Below, in pieces: positions 44,651-56,235 of a DNA stretch of 64,000 bases. Within the stretch, counting starts at the first letter, position 1. Each line of letters opens with the position of its first letter. The DNA is from Corallium rubrum (Eukaryota; Cnidaria; Anthozoa; Scleralcyonacea; Coralliidae), in contig OZ035997.1 in assembly GCA_964035015.1 (NCBI GenBank), positions 15,321,459-15,385,458 on the forward strand, read 5' to 3'. The notes under the pieces were generated by a model. The model made no database searches, was not told the DNA's origin, and saw only the letters and a list, made by a program, of their open reading frames with translations. Made by a program: the position numbers and the translations under genes.

Positions 44651-47012
44651 CTTCAAAGTAATAGAATTCATTTAGCAATTAAAATGTATTCATTGTGGTT
44701 CCCTACGGTTTCGTACATTTATATTGCATATTCTGTTTATAATTAAACAGGATTGTCTCGTCAGTTATGTGTTAGATACATTATTATATTGTGCATATAT
44801 GAAATGTATCTCTCTAAATTAGACTCTTTCGCAGACACCTCCAAAGTCATAGGTCCTAGGTTACAGCTAAGACTTAGGTGTTGGTTTTACGGAGGGAGGA
44901 AAACCGGAGAACCCAGCGAAAAACCCTCGAAGCACAGGAGAGACCAACTAAACTCTACTCACATGAGTCTCAAGCTCGAGAACGGGGTTATTCCCAGATG
45001 GTCACCCATCCAAGTACTAACCCCGTCCACCCGGGCTTAACTTTGCACTGAAGTGGTGAGAGGCAGCGCCCTAACAGCACACAATCCACCCGTGCTCCCC
45101 ATTTATAAATACTATAGAACAATTGCATAAATATCACTCAGAATGCATCATTATGGGTGCATAACCTCAACTTCATTCTTTTGAACTCTATTTTAAAAAA
45201 AACATGAACTAAGAACAAGGAGAAAAACTAACAGAATTTAAAAGAATAAAGTTGAGGTTACGCATTGCGTGTATGATGATGCATTGTGGTACTTATGTAA
45301 TTGACCGTACTGAAAAATATGGCGTCTTGTACATTTAACGACAATCCCTTGCGCACATTAAATAAAGAATGTTTAGTTGTTATTTGAGCTGATATGAGGT
45401 CGCAAAGCATTATGCAGGTTAAATGTACCGCCGCCATCTTTTTCGGAACCGTCAATTGGTCTGTATAGTGTAATTTTCTATCGTGATAATTAATGACAAC
45501 AATAACGTTGAAAATTGGGCATATTTTCTTAATTGCTATAACTTATTGGGATTCAGGGCCCGCTCCTTTTGGGTAGCTGATTTCGGGGGCCCGTTATTTT
45601 CGGGTGGCAAAGTAGAGTTGGTATGACAGCTAGATATTTGATATATTTATGATGCAAATTCAAATGAATTACATGCACACATACAAGAACACGAATTTGA
45701 GTTCTGTGTATTGAAAACCTTACATTACATATACATGCATGCATGCATGAACGCGTTTATACACCGTGGTTTCAGAGGCTCTCAGGCTTTGTAGCTAAAG
45801 GAATCATGTCTGTCCATTACTGTTTGTGAGCATCTTTTTCAGATAAAAAGTTACTGATCAGTTAAATGTAACGCCTTACTTTTGGGTAGTCGTTACTTTC
45901 GTAGGACAACTACTTTGGCAATTAGGTATTCTTAAATTAACAGAAGAAAAAGATTAAACACTCTTGCATTGACTCGGACGATTGCTCATTGTGACAAAAT
46001 AACATTCGGCAGTTTTATATTTGTGCATGTGGTACCACCACCATAATTCCTTACCAGTCCCCTACACAAATGACTGCAGAAGCCAATCTCGTACCCAGAT
46101 AATTAATGTATTCAAAATTGTGAAGTGTTGGCTTCGTAGATCACTTTCATAATAGCGATAATCTGAATATTCTTTTGTGTGCATTTTAATAAGCCTTTCT
46201 GGCCTCGTTTGTGTGTTTGCATTTCAAAAGAATCTTTCCTTCATAACGAGGCTAGAAAGGCTCATTTAGATGCACATAAAAGAATATTTAAAGTGGTGGC
46301 CATTATGAAAGTGGTCTATAGTCTTTCTAGCCCTTACGGTTATTTTAGACAGCCAATACTCATATCTGATACTGTTATTTATATATCCAAATTTGTAAAA
46401 CTGTAATTGTAAAACTGATTGTAATAATTGTAATTACGAGTGTAAATAAAGATGTGTTGTTGTTGTTGTTATTAGAGTCTGTAATCCTTTTGGTCACCAC
46501 CAAAAATCGAATGCTCTGGGAAACTCCAACTGAAAAAGTCCCCAAACTTGGATTTTGTTCCCAGTACTCTGGTTGCAGTTCCTTATAATTTGTAACTGTC
46601 ATGTTGTCAGCTAAATATCGAAGATCATTCACCAGTTCGAAGACCATGCAGGGAAAACCCAAAATGTTTTACAAAGCGTTGCGATACAAAATTACAAATG
46701 ACCTTTCTTGTAACACTCTGTAGCAATTTTGCGAATTTGTTATATTTGCCGTGTTGCAAGTTGTAAAAAAGTTGGGTTTTTTCAATGCTAACCAATCAGA
46801 TGTAAGAACTTCAGGATAGCGCGCACACTCGAGACTGGGGCCAAACGCTCCTTGGAACAAACAACCTGGAGGATCGGCTTGAACCATGATATATTTATAT
46901 TCGTCTGCATGGAAATGCGTCTGCGTGTAACACCCCTCTAAACAACTTGTGAGTCAAGGAAAATCGCATGGTGCATTCAAATTAGAATAGCCACAGGCTA
47001 CTATATAAGTAC
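44651..47012. other. OTU1 intron, retroposon-rich
   Basis: No exon recognised. It contains a 5S-like SINE (about 44850-45100) and a TTG-tailed repeat near 46180-46478. Two minus-strand ORFs (46662-46375, 46887-46669) have no recognisable domain and sit in repeat-like sequence. Confidence 0.5.
44850..45100 (-). mobile_element. 5S-rRNA-derived SINE-like repeat
   Basis: GGTCACCCATCCAAGTACTA followed by ACCCCG and GCTTAACTTTG matches the antisense of the internal-promoter region of eukaryotic 5S rRNA. Next to it is the CGGAGGGAGGAAAACCGGAG / AACCC-type block often found in animal repeats. The head is too diverged to be a functional 5S gene; a SINE3-type origin is inferred. Confidence 0.45.
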
Positions 47013-47054
47013 CTTATACTCGCAAATAGACAGGAATTATCAGCAGGGACGATT
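47013..47054 (-). CDS. YOD1: OTU1/YOD1 deubiquitinase, catalytic cysteine exon
   Basis: A 42-bp microexon encoding IVPADNSCLFASI with split codons at both ends. It contains the catalytic Asp and Cys of the OTU domain (PADNSCLF). Acceptor AG at 47056-47055; donor GTACTT from 47012 downward. Its phases fit the 50 kb and 44.6 kb exons exactly. Confidence 0.93.
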
Positions 47055-47229
47055 CTAAAAATAAAAACAAAATTAAAAAGAAATGAAAAAGGAAACCGTA
47101 TAAAGTCTCTATAATTCTTACTAGGACATATTACGTTTCTGAAGCTCGCTCTACATTGCATGGTAGTATACTCATTATGCATACACTGCGGGTCATTGTC
47201 ATTGCCATGTTCCCAAAAATGTTCCCAAG

Positions 47230-47905
47230 AACACTCTCAATTACATTTCAAAATCTCAATCTCAAACAAATTTCTGATTCTCAATCAGGTTTCTTGAAAT
47301 CTAAATCTGATTTCCCATGCAATCTTCATCAAATTTTCAACCTCAATCAAGGATTTCCCAATCTCTGAATCTCAATCTAATTTATCAATCCGGCCAAACA
47401 AATTATCCAAACTCAATCAGTTTTCTCAATCAGATTTTCCAATCTTATAATCGGTAATTTCCCACTGATTTCCTAATCTGAAGCAGATTTCTCAATCTTA
47501 ATCTAATTTCAAGATTTTCCAATCAGTTGTTTCTCAAATCTCACAATCTCATTTCTCAATCAGATTTCAGTCAGTCTCAACCAATCAGATTTCTCAATAT
47601 CAATCTGATTTCCCAATATCAATCTGATATCCCAATATCAGTTGGATTTTCCAATCTCAAACAGTGGTTTCTCCAGTCTCACTTCTCAATCAGATTTCAG
47701 TCAACTCAACCAATCAGATTTCTCAATATCAATCAGATTTCCCAATATCAATTAGATTTTCCAATCTCAACCAATAATTCGCCAACCTCAATCTGACTTC
47801 TCTGTCTGAAGCAGATTTCTCAATCTCAAGCCGATTTTTCAATCTCATTTCTCAATCTCAATCACATTTTTCAATCTCAGTCAGTAATTCCCTCTCAAGC
47901 AGATT
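47230..47905 (+). repeat. Degenerate TCTCAATCAGATTTCC minisatellite
   Basis: Irregular tandem copies of units such as CAATCTCAATCAGATTTC and CAATATCAATCAGATTTCC, with period varying from 12 to 35 bp. ORFs through it are artefacts. Confidence 0.85.
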
Positions 47906-48799
47906 AGGTAAAATGTGCTTACTCGTTATAACGATCCCGTTCGTTGAACGATTGATGAATCGTTCAACGAACCAAAGCTTAAAGTCCGTTTCAAACCTCG
48001 CTCTTCTCGTGCGCCGAACCCAATGCAAATCAGCATAAACAAAGGATTTACACCGTAGCTCATTACTCATTATCATTAAGTTCGGCGAATATAAGAAGAG
48101 CGACGTTTGAAACAGGCCTAAGAAATGAGTATTTTCACCGACTAATAAAACATAAATAACTGAGCTAACCCATTACAATTGAGGTAACTTTGATTACAAT
48201 TATTGGCAATTGACCGTGTAACTTGATGTCGAGAGCTTGTCGCATACGAAGTAATAACGAAATGTTTAATACTCGGCAAACTGAGGACGTAAAACGATTT
48301 CCATACACAAAGCTACACAAAGTAAAAAATCCTTACGAGAATTAAAATTTCATCTAGGTAAAGCCGAAGTCCGGTGTCACGGCGGGATCCCCCGTGAGGG
48401 GGGACAGTATCCGCTAGTAGATAGTGTCCGGGGACAGTATCCCTTAGCAGATCCGGAGACAGTACCCCTTAGTATATCCAGATTCTGGGAGGCACATGAC
48501 CAGCCCATGCCAGGGGGTTTTCGCTCGAGGAGTTCGCGAGGGCGGGAGCGAAAAGCCTGGGTAGGGGGTTGTCAAGATCCCTCTTGCATTTGCCGAGCAA
48601 GGCAAGCTGCGAAAATGGCCTACATATAAACAGATCAGAGGCTTCGTTATCAGTCGGTATCTTGTGATATTTCCATATTCTGATCTCGAGTTGATCGACG
48701 ATGGATTTCCGGCTTGAACAATTAAATGAATTTAAATTTGGCGCCAACAATAAATTTCTTTAGTGTAATAAAACTTATAAAAGTAGCGTGCTGCGTAGG

Positions 48800-48952
48800 C
48801 AGTGTAGAAACAACATTCGAAATGTAGTAAGGTTAGATATACTGACGAAACAGAGAACGTAGGAGTCTAACGTTTCGATCGAAGGCTCTTCGTCAGAGAG
48901 AAACGTTCGCGGTTTCGGCCGTATATCTAACCTTACTACATTTCGATTAATA
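48800..48952. mobile_element. PLE-like tail in short inverted repeat
   Basis: GAAATGTAGTAAGGTTAGAT (about 48819) is mirrored by ATCTAACCTTACTACATTTC (about 48925). Between them on the minus strand is a hammerhead-like remnant at 48866-48899 (UCU/AGA stem I, CUGACGA, weak stem II, GAA, ACGU, U). A diverged relative of this sequence lies near 59885-59960. Confidence 0.5.
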
Positions 48953-49054
48953 AATTTCTTTACCTCGTATTTTCGCATAGGTCGCCTATAAACTAGCCAA
49001 TCAACACTTAGAAATTTTTATCCGATCCTAATGATCTACCCACTGTGATTATGG

Positions 49055-49062
49055 TATAAATA
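49055..49062 (+). promoter_or_regulatory. TATA box of the H2B-like copy
   Basis: TATAAATA about 110 bp upstream of the H2B-like ATG, with a CCAAT-type sequence (AGCCAATCAAC) near 48995. A normal histone-gene promoter arrangement. Confidence 0.5.
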
Positions 49063-49165
49063 AGGACGCTTTTCTTCGTTTGCTATTCGTTATCGAAGTG
49101 ACTCAAGCGAGATTTAACCGTAGGACAATTACTATTTATTTTGGAAAAAGAACTGAGAAAAAATT

Positions 49166-49486
49166 ATGCCTCCTAAACCAGTAGCATCGACAGGTGGAAA
49201 GAAAGCCGGTAAGAAAGCCGGTAAGAAAGCTGGAAGAGCTGGCACAGACAAGAAAAGAAGAAGCAAACGTAAAGAAAGCTATATAGTTCACCCCGACAGT
49301 GGTATCTCCAGCAAAGCCACGAGTATCATGAACTCCTTCGTGAACGTGATACTTGAGACTAGGTTTAGTATACATGGCCGTAACCTTCGAAACAGTCATA
49401 ACTTAGATCTATACAAATGCAACACTAAACGTTTCAAGCATAGTTTTTTTCCAGAGAATATTGGCTATTTTAATTTAAATCAATAA
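49166..49486 (+). pseudogene. Truncated histone H2B-like copy
   Basis: Encodes a Lys-rich tail (MPPKP..., [13 protein letters not shown]) and [20 protein letters not shown], then IMNSFVNVI, clearly H2B. About ten residues of the first core helix between KRKESY and HPDSG are deleted. After VILE the frame leaves H2B, so the second half of the histone fold is gone. The upstream TATA and CCAAT boxes look intact, so it may be transcribed, but it cannot make a normal H2B. It lies antisense in an OTU1 intron. Confidence 0.85.
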
Positions 49487-49974
49487 CCTGTAGTTAACTT
49501 TTAGTCGTAGTTAGTTGTTAGCTCTTTGATGATCTATTTAACATCCATTCTGTAAATATAAAGTATTTCACCTTGAAGGTGCCAGTAGATGTATGAAGCA
49601 GCTCCTGAAACTAACTACTGTATATCTATAATTCATAATGGCACCAAAAGATTTCCCTTTTTTTTCTCCTTAAGCCTCCAACATCAGAAATACCAGTTAG
49701 ACAAGATCTGTATAGTGGAATAACTTAAGGCACAATTTGCTGTACATCACATATTTTACCCTGCCTTACAGTTTATTTCACATTACTTTTCCACGTTGTG
49801 TTGCGAAGTTCGTTGGGAAGTTCAGATATTCGTTCGAAAGTTCGGAATTACGTTGCCAAGGTTGAGAATTATCCAATCAAAACGAGTTTTGATCCTGTAG
49901 AGTGTATTTTAATTACAACTTCAGTTGCAACATAATAATTCACAGTATATGACTGTACTGATTATAAAACTTAC

Positions 49975-50140
49975 TTTCTCATTAACTTATGTGACACTTC
50001 ACTTGCTTGGTCTATCTTTGGTGTAACCACTTGGTTGCCTTTGTCTATGATTAATGTATCTCCAGATCTGATACCAATACTAGACAGTGAAGCATTGGTA
50101 TCGTTTAGGTTCAATTCTTTTGGAGGAAAACCTAGTAAAA
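49975..50140 (-). CDS. YOD1: OTU1/YOD1 deubiquitinase, UBX-like domain exon 2
   Basis: A 166-bp exon, phase 1 to phase 2. It encodes LLGFPPKELNLNDTNASLSS, then IGIRSGDTLIID, the second half of the N-terminal UBX-like domain that binds p97/VCP in the OTU1 family, and a linker to the protease. Acceptor AG at 50142-50141; donor GTAAGT from 49974 downward. Confidence 0.92.
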
Positions 50141-50304
50141 CTGGAGTTTGATCATACTAATTAAATTTAGCACGAACCCAAATCAGAAAACATCTTTAAT
50201 CTTGTGGGAATTTTTTATATATACTGTATATACACATGCACACATGCAGCAAATTTTCCAATCAATATTTTAATCAAAAGTTAGGTTAAGGGATGTCTAT
50301 CGAA

Positions 50305-50305
<1 letters not shown>

Positions 50306-50347
<42 letters not shown>
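50306..50347. repeat. (TA)n microsatellite
   Basis: About 20 AT units at the left edge of the GGGAATGAGAGA minisatellite region. Confidence 0.95.
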
Positions 50348-50349
<2 letters not shown>

Positions 50350-50389
50350 GATGATACACTCTTTAGTCCCTTTGGCTATGATTAATGAT

Positions 50390-51765
50390 GGGAATGAGAG
50401 GGAACGAGAGAGGGAATGAGGGAGGGTATGAGAGAAGGAACGAGAGAGGGAATGAGAGAGGGAACGAGAGAGGGAATGATGGAGGGAATGAGGAAGAAGG
50501 GAATGAGAAAGGGAATGAGAGAGGAATAAGAGAGGGAATGAGAGAGGGAATAAGGTAGGGAATACAGTAGGGAATAAGGTAGGGAATGAGAGAGGGAATA
50601 AGCCATAAGGTAGGGAATAAGGTAGGGAATGAGAGAGGGAATTAGAAAGGGAATGAGGGAGGGAATGAGAGAGGGAATAAGGGAGGGCATGAGAGAGGAA
50701 ATAAGGGAGGGAATTAGAGAGGGAATGAGAGAGGGAATGAGAGAGGGAATGAGAAAGGGAATGAGAGAGAAAACGAGAGAGGGAATGATGGAGGGAATGA
50801 GGAAGAAGGGAATGAGAAAGGGAATGAGAGAGGGAATAAGAGAGGGAATGAGAGAGGGGATAAGGTAGGGAATACAGTAGGGAATAAGGTAGGGAATGAG
50901 CGAGGGAATAAGCCATAAGGTAGGGAATAAGGTAGGGAATGAGAGAGGGAATGAGAAAGGGAATGAGGGAGGGAATGAGAAAGGGAATGAGAGAGGGAAC
51001 GGGAAAGGGAGCGAGAAAGGGAATGAGAGGGAATGAGACAGGGAATGATGGAGGGAATGAGAGAGAGAATAAGGGAGGGAATGAGAGACGGAATGAGGGA
51101 GGGAATGAGGAAGGGAATGAGGGAGGGAATGAGGGAGGGAATGAGAAAGGGAATGAGAAAGGGAATGGGGGAGGGAATAAGAGAGGGAATGAGAGAGGAA
51201 ATACGGGAGGGAATGAGGGAGGGAATAAGAAAGGGAATGAGAGAGGGAATAAGGGAGGGAATAAGGGAGGGAATGAGAGGGAATAAGGGAGGGAATGAGA
51301 GAGGGAATGAGAGAGGGAATAAGGGAGGGAATGAGAGAGGGAATAAGGGAGGGAATGAGAGGGAATAAGGGAGGGAATGAGAGAGGGAATAAGGGAGGGA
51401 ATGAGAGAGGGAATAAGGGAGGGAATTAGAGAGGGAATGAGAGAGGAAATGAGAGATGGAATGAGGGAGGGAATGAGAGAGAGAATAAGGGAGGGAATGA
51501 GAGAGGAAATGAGAGAGGGAACGAGAGAGGGTACGAGAGAGGGTACGAGAGAGGGTATGATGGAGGAAATGAGAAAGGGAATGAGAAAGGGAATGAGGGA
51601 GGGAATAAGAGAGGGAATGAGAGCGGGAATGAGGGAGGGAATAAGGGAGGCAATAAGGGAGGGAATGAGAGAGGAAATAAGGGAGGGAATTAGAGAGGGA
51701 ATGAGAGAGGGAATGGGAGATGGAATGAGGGAGGGAATGAGAGAGGGAATGGGAGAGGGAAATGA
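50390..51765 (+). repeat. GGGAATGAGAGA minisatellite, about 1.4 kb
   Basis: About 115 copies of a 12-bp unit GGGAATGAGAGA with variants (GGGAATAAGGGA, GGGAACGAGAGA, TAGGGAATAAGG). It contains a larger internal duplication: the block around 50440-50640 recurs at about 50770-50950. The unit length is a multiple of three, so all six frames stay open and give long spurious ORFs (up to 500 codons). The minus-strand ORF from 52039 starts with about 90 non-repetitive residues of unknown nature. Confidence 0.9.
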
Positions 51766-53331
51766 GGGATGGGTTGTGGTCACGATCTTTTGAGGGAGAG
51801 CGAGCTGATCCTAGATCTACGAGCCTGCAGACCACAAGTGTCGAAGATCTAGGTTGCTGGTGTTGATTAGCAGCTCTCTGACTCTCCTGCCTCTTCCTTC
51901 TCTTTTCTTGGAAATGTTGTTGGCACTGTTCTTCTAACTTGACAGTGGCCTTGCTCTGATATGTGCTGTACAGAACAGGTGGGCAATTTGTCTGCGCTGA
52001 CCAAAAAATAACGGGCGCGTATTTGTTCTTTATTGACATTTTCTTTATGCGAAAGTCAAAATACGATTTTAATAGCGAGTTCTCTGAGCTTTAATTCATT
52101 TTTAATATGCCTTCCAAGCTTGTCAATCCAGAGATTTGAGCACTGTTCGACTTGGTGTTCTTCGTTGAAGCTAAAAAGGTTTGTAATCGGAGCAGTGGAA
52201 GATGATCTTAAAGAAAATTTATTTCAACTCCTCGAGTCCTTTCTGTTCGACCTCAAGATAAGTTCGGATATTTAGTTCATACTTTTATGTTCCCAAAATG
52301 TGCCTTACATATTCATTTCAAAGATTTTCTTGCGAACACAAGTTGATCGAATTACTCTGTTCTCAACGAAAACAGCACTTAACCTTCGTCTTTGACGAAG
52401 GATAGCAAAAAATCTAGTCGTTCGCATTACTTTTAAAATAGCTTTAAGGCAGTTTAGTTTTATTCATCTGTTTCCTGAAGCAACATTATCTTTGGGGAAA
52501 AATGGGTAACACGTTCAAAAATCGCTCACGATGACCCACGGTCGGCCCAAGAAGAATATAGTGGGTTTGAAGACTGAGCAAAAAAACACACTTGTTTTGT
52601 CAACAGCAACTTTTGAAGACTCTTTGACGATTATTACTTAACATATCTTTTTCCAACTATGTGATTTTATCACACATCAAGCTTATTGTGTGGTTTTGGG
52701 GAACGTCATTTTCAGCTGTTACTTGTGGCGAAATTCGAATGGCAAATATAGCAGAAATAAAAAAAAAATCTCAAAAACTAGACGTTCGCATTAATTTCAG
52801 ACCGTGATTTTATTAATCTTTGGTTGGCAATTGAACTGCTTAGTCGGTAATTCATTCGGTAAAAAATAGGCCAGGTACACAGTGCTGGAAAATGTCCGGC
52901 AGCGCCGCTGCCAGGAAATGTTTTGTAAAAGTTGGTCGCAGGAAATTTTTTGTACTTTGCAGGAAATATTTGTCAGTTTTTTGAATCCAAGTCAAAGTTT
53001 AAAGATAAATTTCCTATTCTTCAAAAAATCGAAAAGCGTCACGGTCACACATGCAATCACACAATTTTGATGGGCATCACTTTTGATCGAATATCAAGTT
53101 TCATATTCGATGACTCATCTTTCTATATTCAAGCGGCGATTTGTAAACAATTCGAAAGTGTTTTGAAGGTTTATTAAATGACCTTAACCTGTCAGTTTCG
53201 TATATCCTTGCGCAAATGACGCAACGATTTGTTCTAGAAAACAATGAAATATTTATCATTTCAGTATAGTGTTGCTGTTGCAGGCTACAGCTGTCATTGC
53301 GCATTTGCAAGAATGCAAGCTGCTTTTATCT

Positions 53332-53716
53332 TAGACCCCGTTTACACGATGCCGGTACAATTTCATGTACTAAATCATGCCGGTGTGTAAATACAGGCCA
53401 AAAAGTCTTGCGTTTACACAGTGCCGGTATAACATAATGACGGATTAGCATGTGACTATTCCCTTCCAATGAGAATTGAGAAGACTTTGTGAATACTGTA
53501 CGCTGACCCGAATACTGTGGTCGTATATATCGTGATTACCGTCATCAAACTGTTATGGCACGGGCGTTTACACGTTACCGGTTAGTGTTCCGTTTTCATT
53601 TCATGCCGTCAAGGTACCCGTCTTCATTTTGTGCCGGTATCGTGTAAACGCAAGGCCTAAACGGCATGATTTTGTTCCGTTTTCAAATTGTACCGGCATC
53701 GTGTAAACGGGGTCTT
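53332..53716. mobile_element. Foldback MITE (CCCCGTTTACACGATGCCGG ends)
   Basis: The left end AGACCCCGTTTACACGATGC is mirrored by GCATCGTGTAAACGGGGTCT at the right. Internal CATGCCG and GTTTACAC words repeat in both senses. About 385 bp, non-coding. Termini resemble the element at 18415-18862. Confidence 0.85.
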
Positions 53717-54391
53717 ATTCAACTGTTTCATCATTTCGATTTTGACGCTAGTACTTGTATTACATGTACGTAGTATTCAATTGAAAAAGTTCGCTATCTC
53801 AAAGTATGTATAGATACCACATTCAGATAAATTATGGTTTTGAGATACAAACTTGCAAGCGTGGTGGTATCACAACTTATAAAATTGAAAAATTCTATCA
53901 GGCAGGAAATCGTTAATATAGTTTAGCAGGAAATATTTATTTTTGGATTTTGCTGCCAGGAAGAAAAATGTTTTATCTAGGACTGCAGGTACATTTATTT
54001 GACAATGAATATTACATTTTGTTTCGTTCCTTTCCAATTATATCGCGGACGGGAATGTGTCCCGCGCGTTTCACGAACCCACGCGAAATCCACGCATTCT
54101 TGCCGCACATGTACAAACAAATTACCCACTTGTTGCTGTACAGTATATTAGTAATATTACCCTTAAGTAGTTAAACATTAACTTTAAAGATTATATTAAA
54201 CTAGTGCACATGTCTATAGGAGCTGCTGCTTGGGGGAGATCTACAAACGTGTGTCGAGTTATTGTCACCATCATTTTGATACTGGAAATTATACTATATA
54301 TATAATTATACTGTTTCAAACACATGTATGAGTTCAGTGTATATTCTGGTAACTCCAGCCAACCCATTTATGCCAGACAATTTTACATACA

Positions 54392-54392
<1 letters not shown>

Positions 54393-54453
<61 letters not shown>
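54393..54453. repeat. (TA)n microsatellite
   Basis: A TA array between palindromic ACAGTATA and TATACTGT. Confidence 0.95.
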
Positions 54454-54455
<2 letters not shown>

Positions 54456-54556
54456 TGTATACTCATTAAAGAAACTTATATGTAGCCATGACGCAGCCTT
54501 AAGGTAGCAATGGGTTAAAATTCACAATACATGTACCTTGTTAATACACTGCATCA

Positions 54557-54615
54557 TGTACAGTACAGTACAGTACAGTACAGTACAGTACAGTACAGTA
54601 CAGTACAGTACAGTA
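54557..54615. repeat. (ACAGT)n pentanucleotide array
   Basis: About 11 uninterrupted GTACA/ACAGT units, about 90 bp from the donor of the adjacent OTU1 exon. Confidence 0.95.
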
Positions 54616-54707
54616 ACATACCTGGACCTACGTACCATTAGTAAATAGTTCATTACCATTGGCATTTTGTATTTAAATGCAGCCAAGAAATAAATAACAT
54701 AACTTAC

Positions 54708-54834
54708 TTCTTTGTGCATAACATGATACATTTGTAATATGGAAAACTTTTTCCTTCAGGTCTTTAACAGATGAAGTATTGCGTAAACCTTTTATAACAT
54801 GACGTTGTCCACCTTGGAACTGACATCGCAAAAT
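54708..54834 (-). CDS. YOD1: OTU1/YOD1 deubiquitinase, UBX-like domain exon 1
   Basis: A 127-bp exon starting in phase 0. It encodes ILRCQFQGGQRHVIKGL, SSVKDLKEKVFHIT and YAQR. It joins in phase to LLGFPPKEL at 50140 to complete the UBX-like domain. The acceptor is TTTTTTAG ending at 54835; the donor is GTAAGT from 54707 downward. The start codon is not in this exon: a short upstream exon is required (candidate at 61588-61568). Confidence 0.9.
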
Positions 54835-55779
54835 CTAAAAAAATGTTTGAAATATAACACTTGCACATTAATGCTATTAAATGTACAGTACATATATGCA
54901 TTCAAAGTCATATATAAAGTAATAAATAATAAGCATATTAAGATTTGTACAGTATCCAAACCAGACACAGCTACTATAGTGTCTATCGTATTATCACATA
55001 AAAAAGAAATAAATCACTTTTCCATGCATACTTACAAATATAAAATCAAGGCCGGTTTTACTAAAAATCTGTCAAATTGTCATATTTACACTTCTCAAAG
55101 ATAGTTCTAAAAAATGTGTTCGCGTTTATTTATTGCTTTTATTAGTGGTTTATCAGCTAGGGCATAGTCTTTCCCGACCCATGTCATATCAACGACAATG
55201 GACAAACAAACGTCCGTAACTCATTAAAATAAATCGCGCGAACACAGTTTGTCGCCCAGACATACACCAATGCCGTGTGCAAGTTTGAAAGGGATTGGTT
55301 AAAACGCGCGCTCAACGTGGTTCTTTGAATGTGTCCATGCGACCCAAAATTCATTTGGCTGAAAATTGGCTTTACATATTTCGCGGGAGTTTTTCCCAGC
55401 TGTTGATGATTCTCTGCCCTCTCTGGTTGTAAAGGTAATTCTATTATGTTGCCCAATAATGCGAGCGGATCATCCTGTTGTCCAAACCAGGTGCGAAAGA
55501 GAAAAGATCAAATCTCCATTGCTATTGCATGTGATCGAAGATGCCCGCAAAGAGAAAACCTAAAACGATCATATACTGTAACTGTGCCGCAATGTGTCAG
55601 TGAAGTCACACGATCTGCGAAGAGGCATGCAGAAGAGAACAAGGACTCTCAAGAATTCTGTTCCACGAGAGTTCAAAATGTAAAGTGGATTACAGAGAGA
55701 ACCTACTTTCTATTCATTTTTTTTCTAACACATTTTCATTGGTGCTGTCAATTCTGATCAAGCCAACGATAAAGACTTG
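54835..55779. other. OTU1 first intron, gene-free
   Basis: ORFs at 55366-55757 (RKRKDQISIAIACDRR, RSAKRHAEENKD) resemble no known domain by eye. They might belong to the decayed LTR element starting near 55780, but this is uncertain. Confidence 0.35.
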
Positions 55780-56235
55780 TGTGTAAATTTAAAGATCAAT
55801 GATCATACAACGTACAGCATTCAAGATCGATACCATTACAATGTAATGATACCATTACAATGACAATGACACCATTACAATGATACCATTACAATGACAC
55901 CATTACAATGATACCATTACACTCACTAAATGGTTTCTTTGTCAATATTGTAACCATTACAATGTAATGTAATTCCTGTAAGTCTCTGCAAGAAAGTTGG
56001 AGTTAATATCGTAAAGCTGGAGCCAAACTAATTTCGTATCCAGGACATGAAATTAAAGTAGTAGGAAAGACCACGATTGCTGTGGAATGTAAAGATAGAT
56101 ATTATCTGGTTGAAATACAAGTGGTAGATGCAAATGTCATTCCAGTATTGGGATTGCAAAGTAGCACCAAGCTGAAATTAATCAAGAGGCTACATACCAT
56201 TGAATCATACCATTGCACCACTTGCAAATTCTTGC
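55780..56235 (+). pseudogene. Ty3/gypsy-type retroelement protease region, decayed
   Basis: Translated pieces read CVNLKINDHT, CNVIPVSLCKKVGVN, HEIKVVGKTTIAVECKD and IPVLGLQSS..LIKRLHTIES. They match the order of a gypsy-type retropepsin and its flap region. The segment expected to hold the catalytic Asp motif is replaced by tandem GATACCATTACAAT repeats (about 55830-55925). No RT, RNase H or integrase was found; sequence after 56235 is tandem repeat. Confidence 0.55.
55830..55925 (+). repeat. (GATACCATTACAAT)n-like tandem repeat
   Basis: Six to seven irregular units of CCATTACAATGATA or CCATTACAATGACA inside the decayed protease region. Confidence 0.85.

Larger units (their letters stand above)
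47055..49165. other. OTU1 intron with minisatellite and PLE remnant
   Basis: Contains the CAATCTCAATCAGATTT-type minisatellite (47230-47905), a PLE-like inverted repeat (48800-48950) and the upstream region of the H2B-like pseudogene. No OTU1 exon seen. Confidence 0.6.
51780..54707. other. OTU1 intron, no further exon
   Basis: Holds the GTTTACAC foldback (53332-53716), a (TA)n at 54393-54453 and an (ACAGT)n array (54557-54615). A minus-strand ORF start at 52039 (MSIKNKYAPVIFW) is unrecognised. Confidence 0.5.

Noticed and set aside
46375-46887. Two adjacent minus-strand ORFs (GFPCMVFELVNDL... and VQADPPGCLFQGAF...) as possible OTU1 exons or a separate gene
   Set aside because: OTU1 phases are already satisfied without them, no domain is recognisable, and the DNA is next to a TTG-tailed repeat. 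Left unannotated.
48469-48750. Minus-strand ORF with ALANSSSENPLAWAGHVPP
   Set aside because: Low-complexity, repeat-like, no family recognised, and adjacent to imperfect GGGGACAGTATCC repeats.
50281-52039. Long ORFs of 300-500 codons on both strands (Pro-Ser-Leu-Ile or Arg-Glu-Gly-Met repeats)
   Set aside because: The 12-bp minisatellite keeps every frame open; there is no non-repetitive domain apart from about 90 unrecognised residues from 52039.
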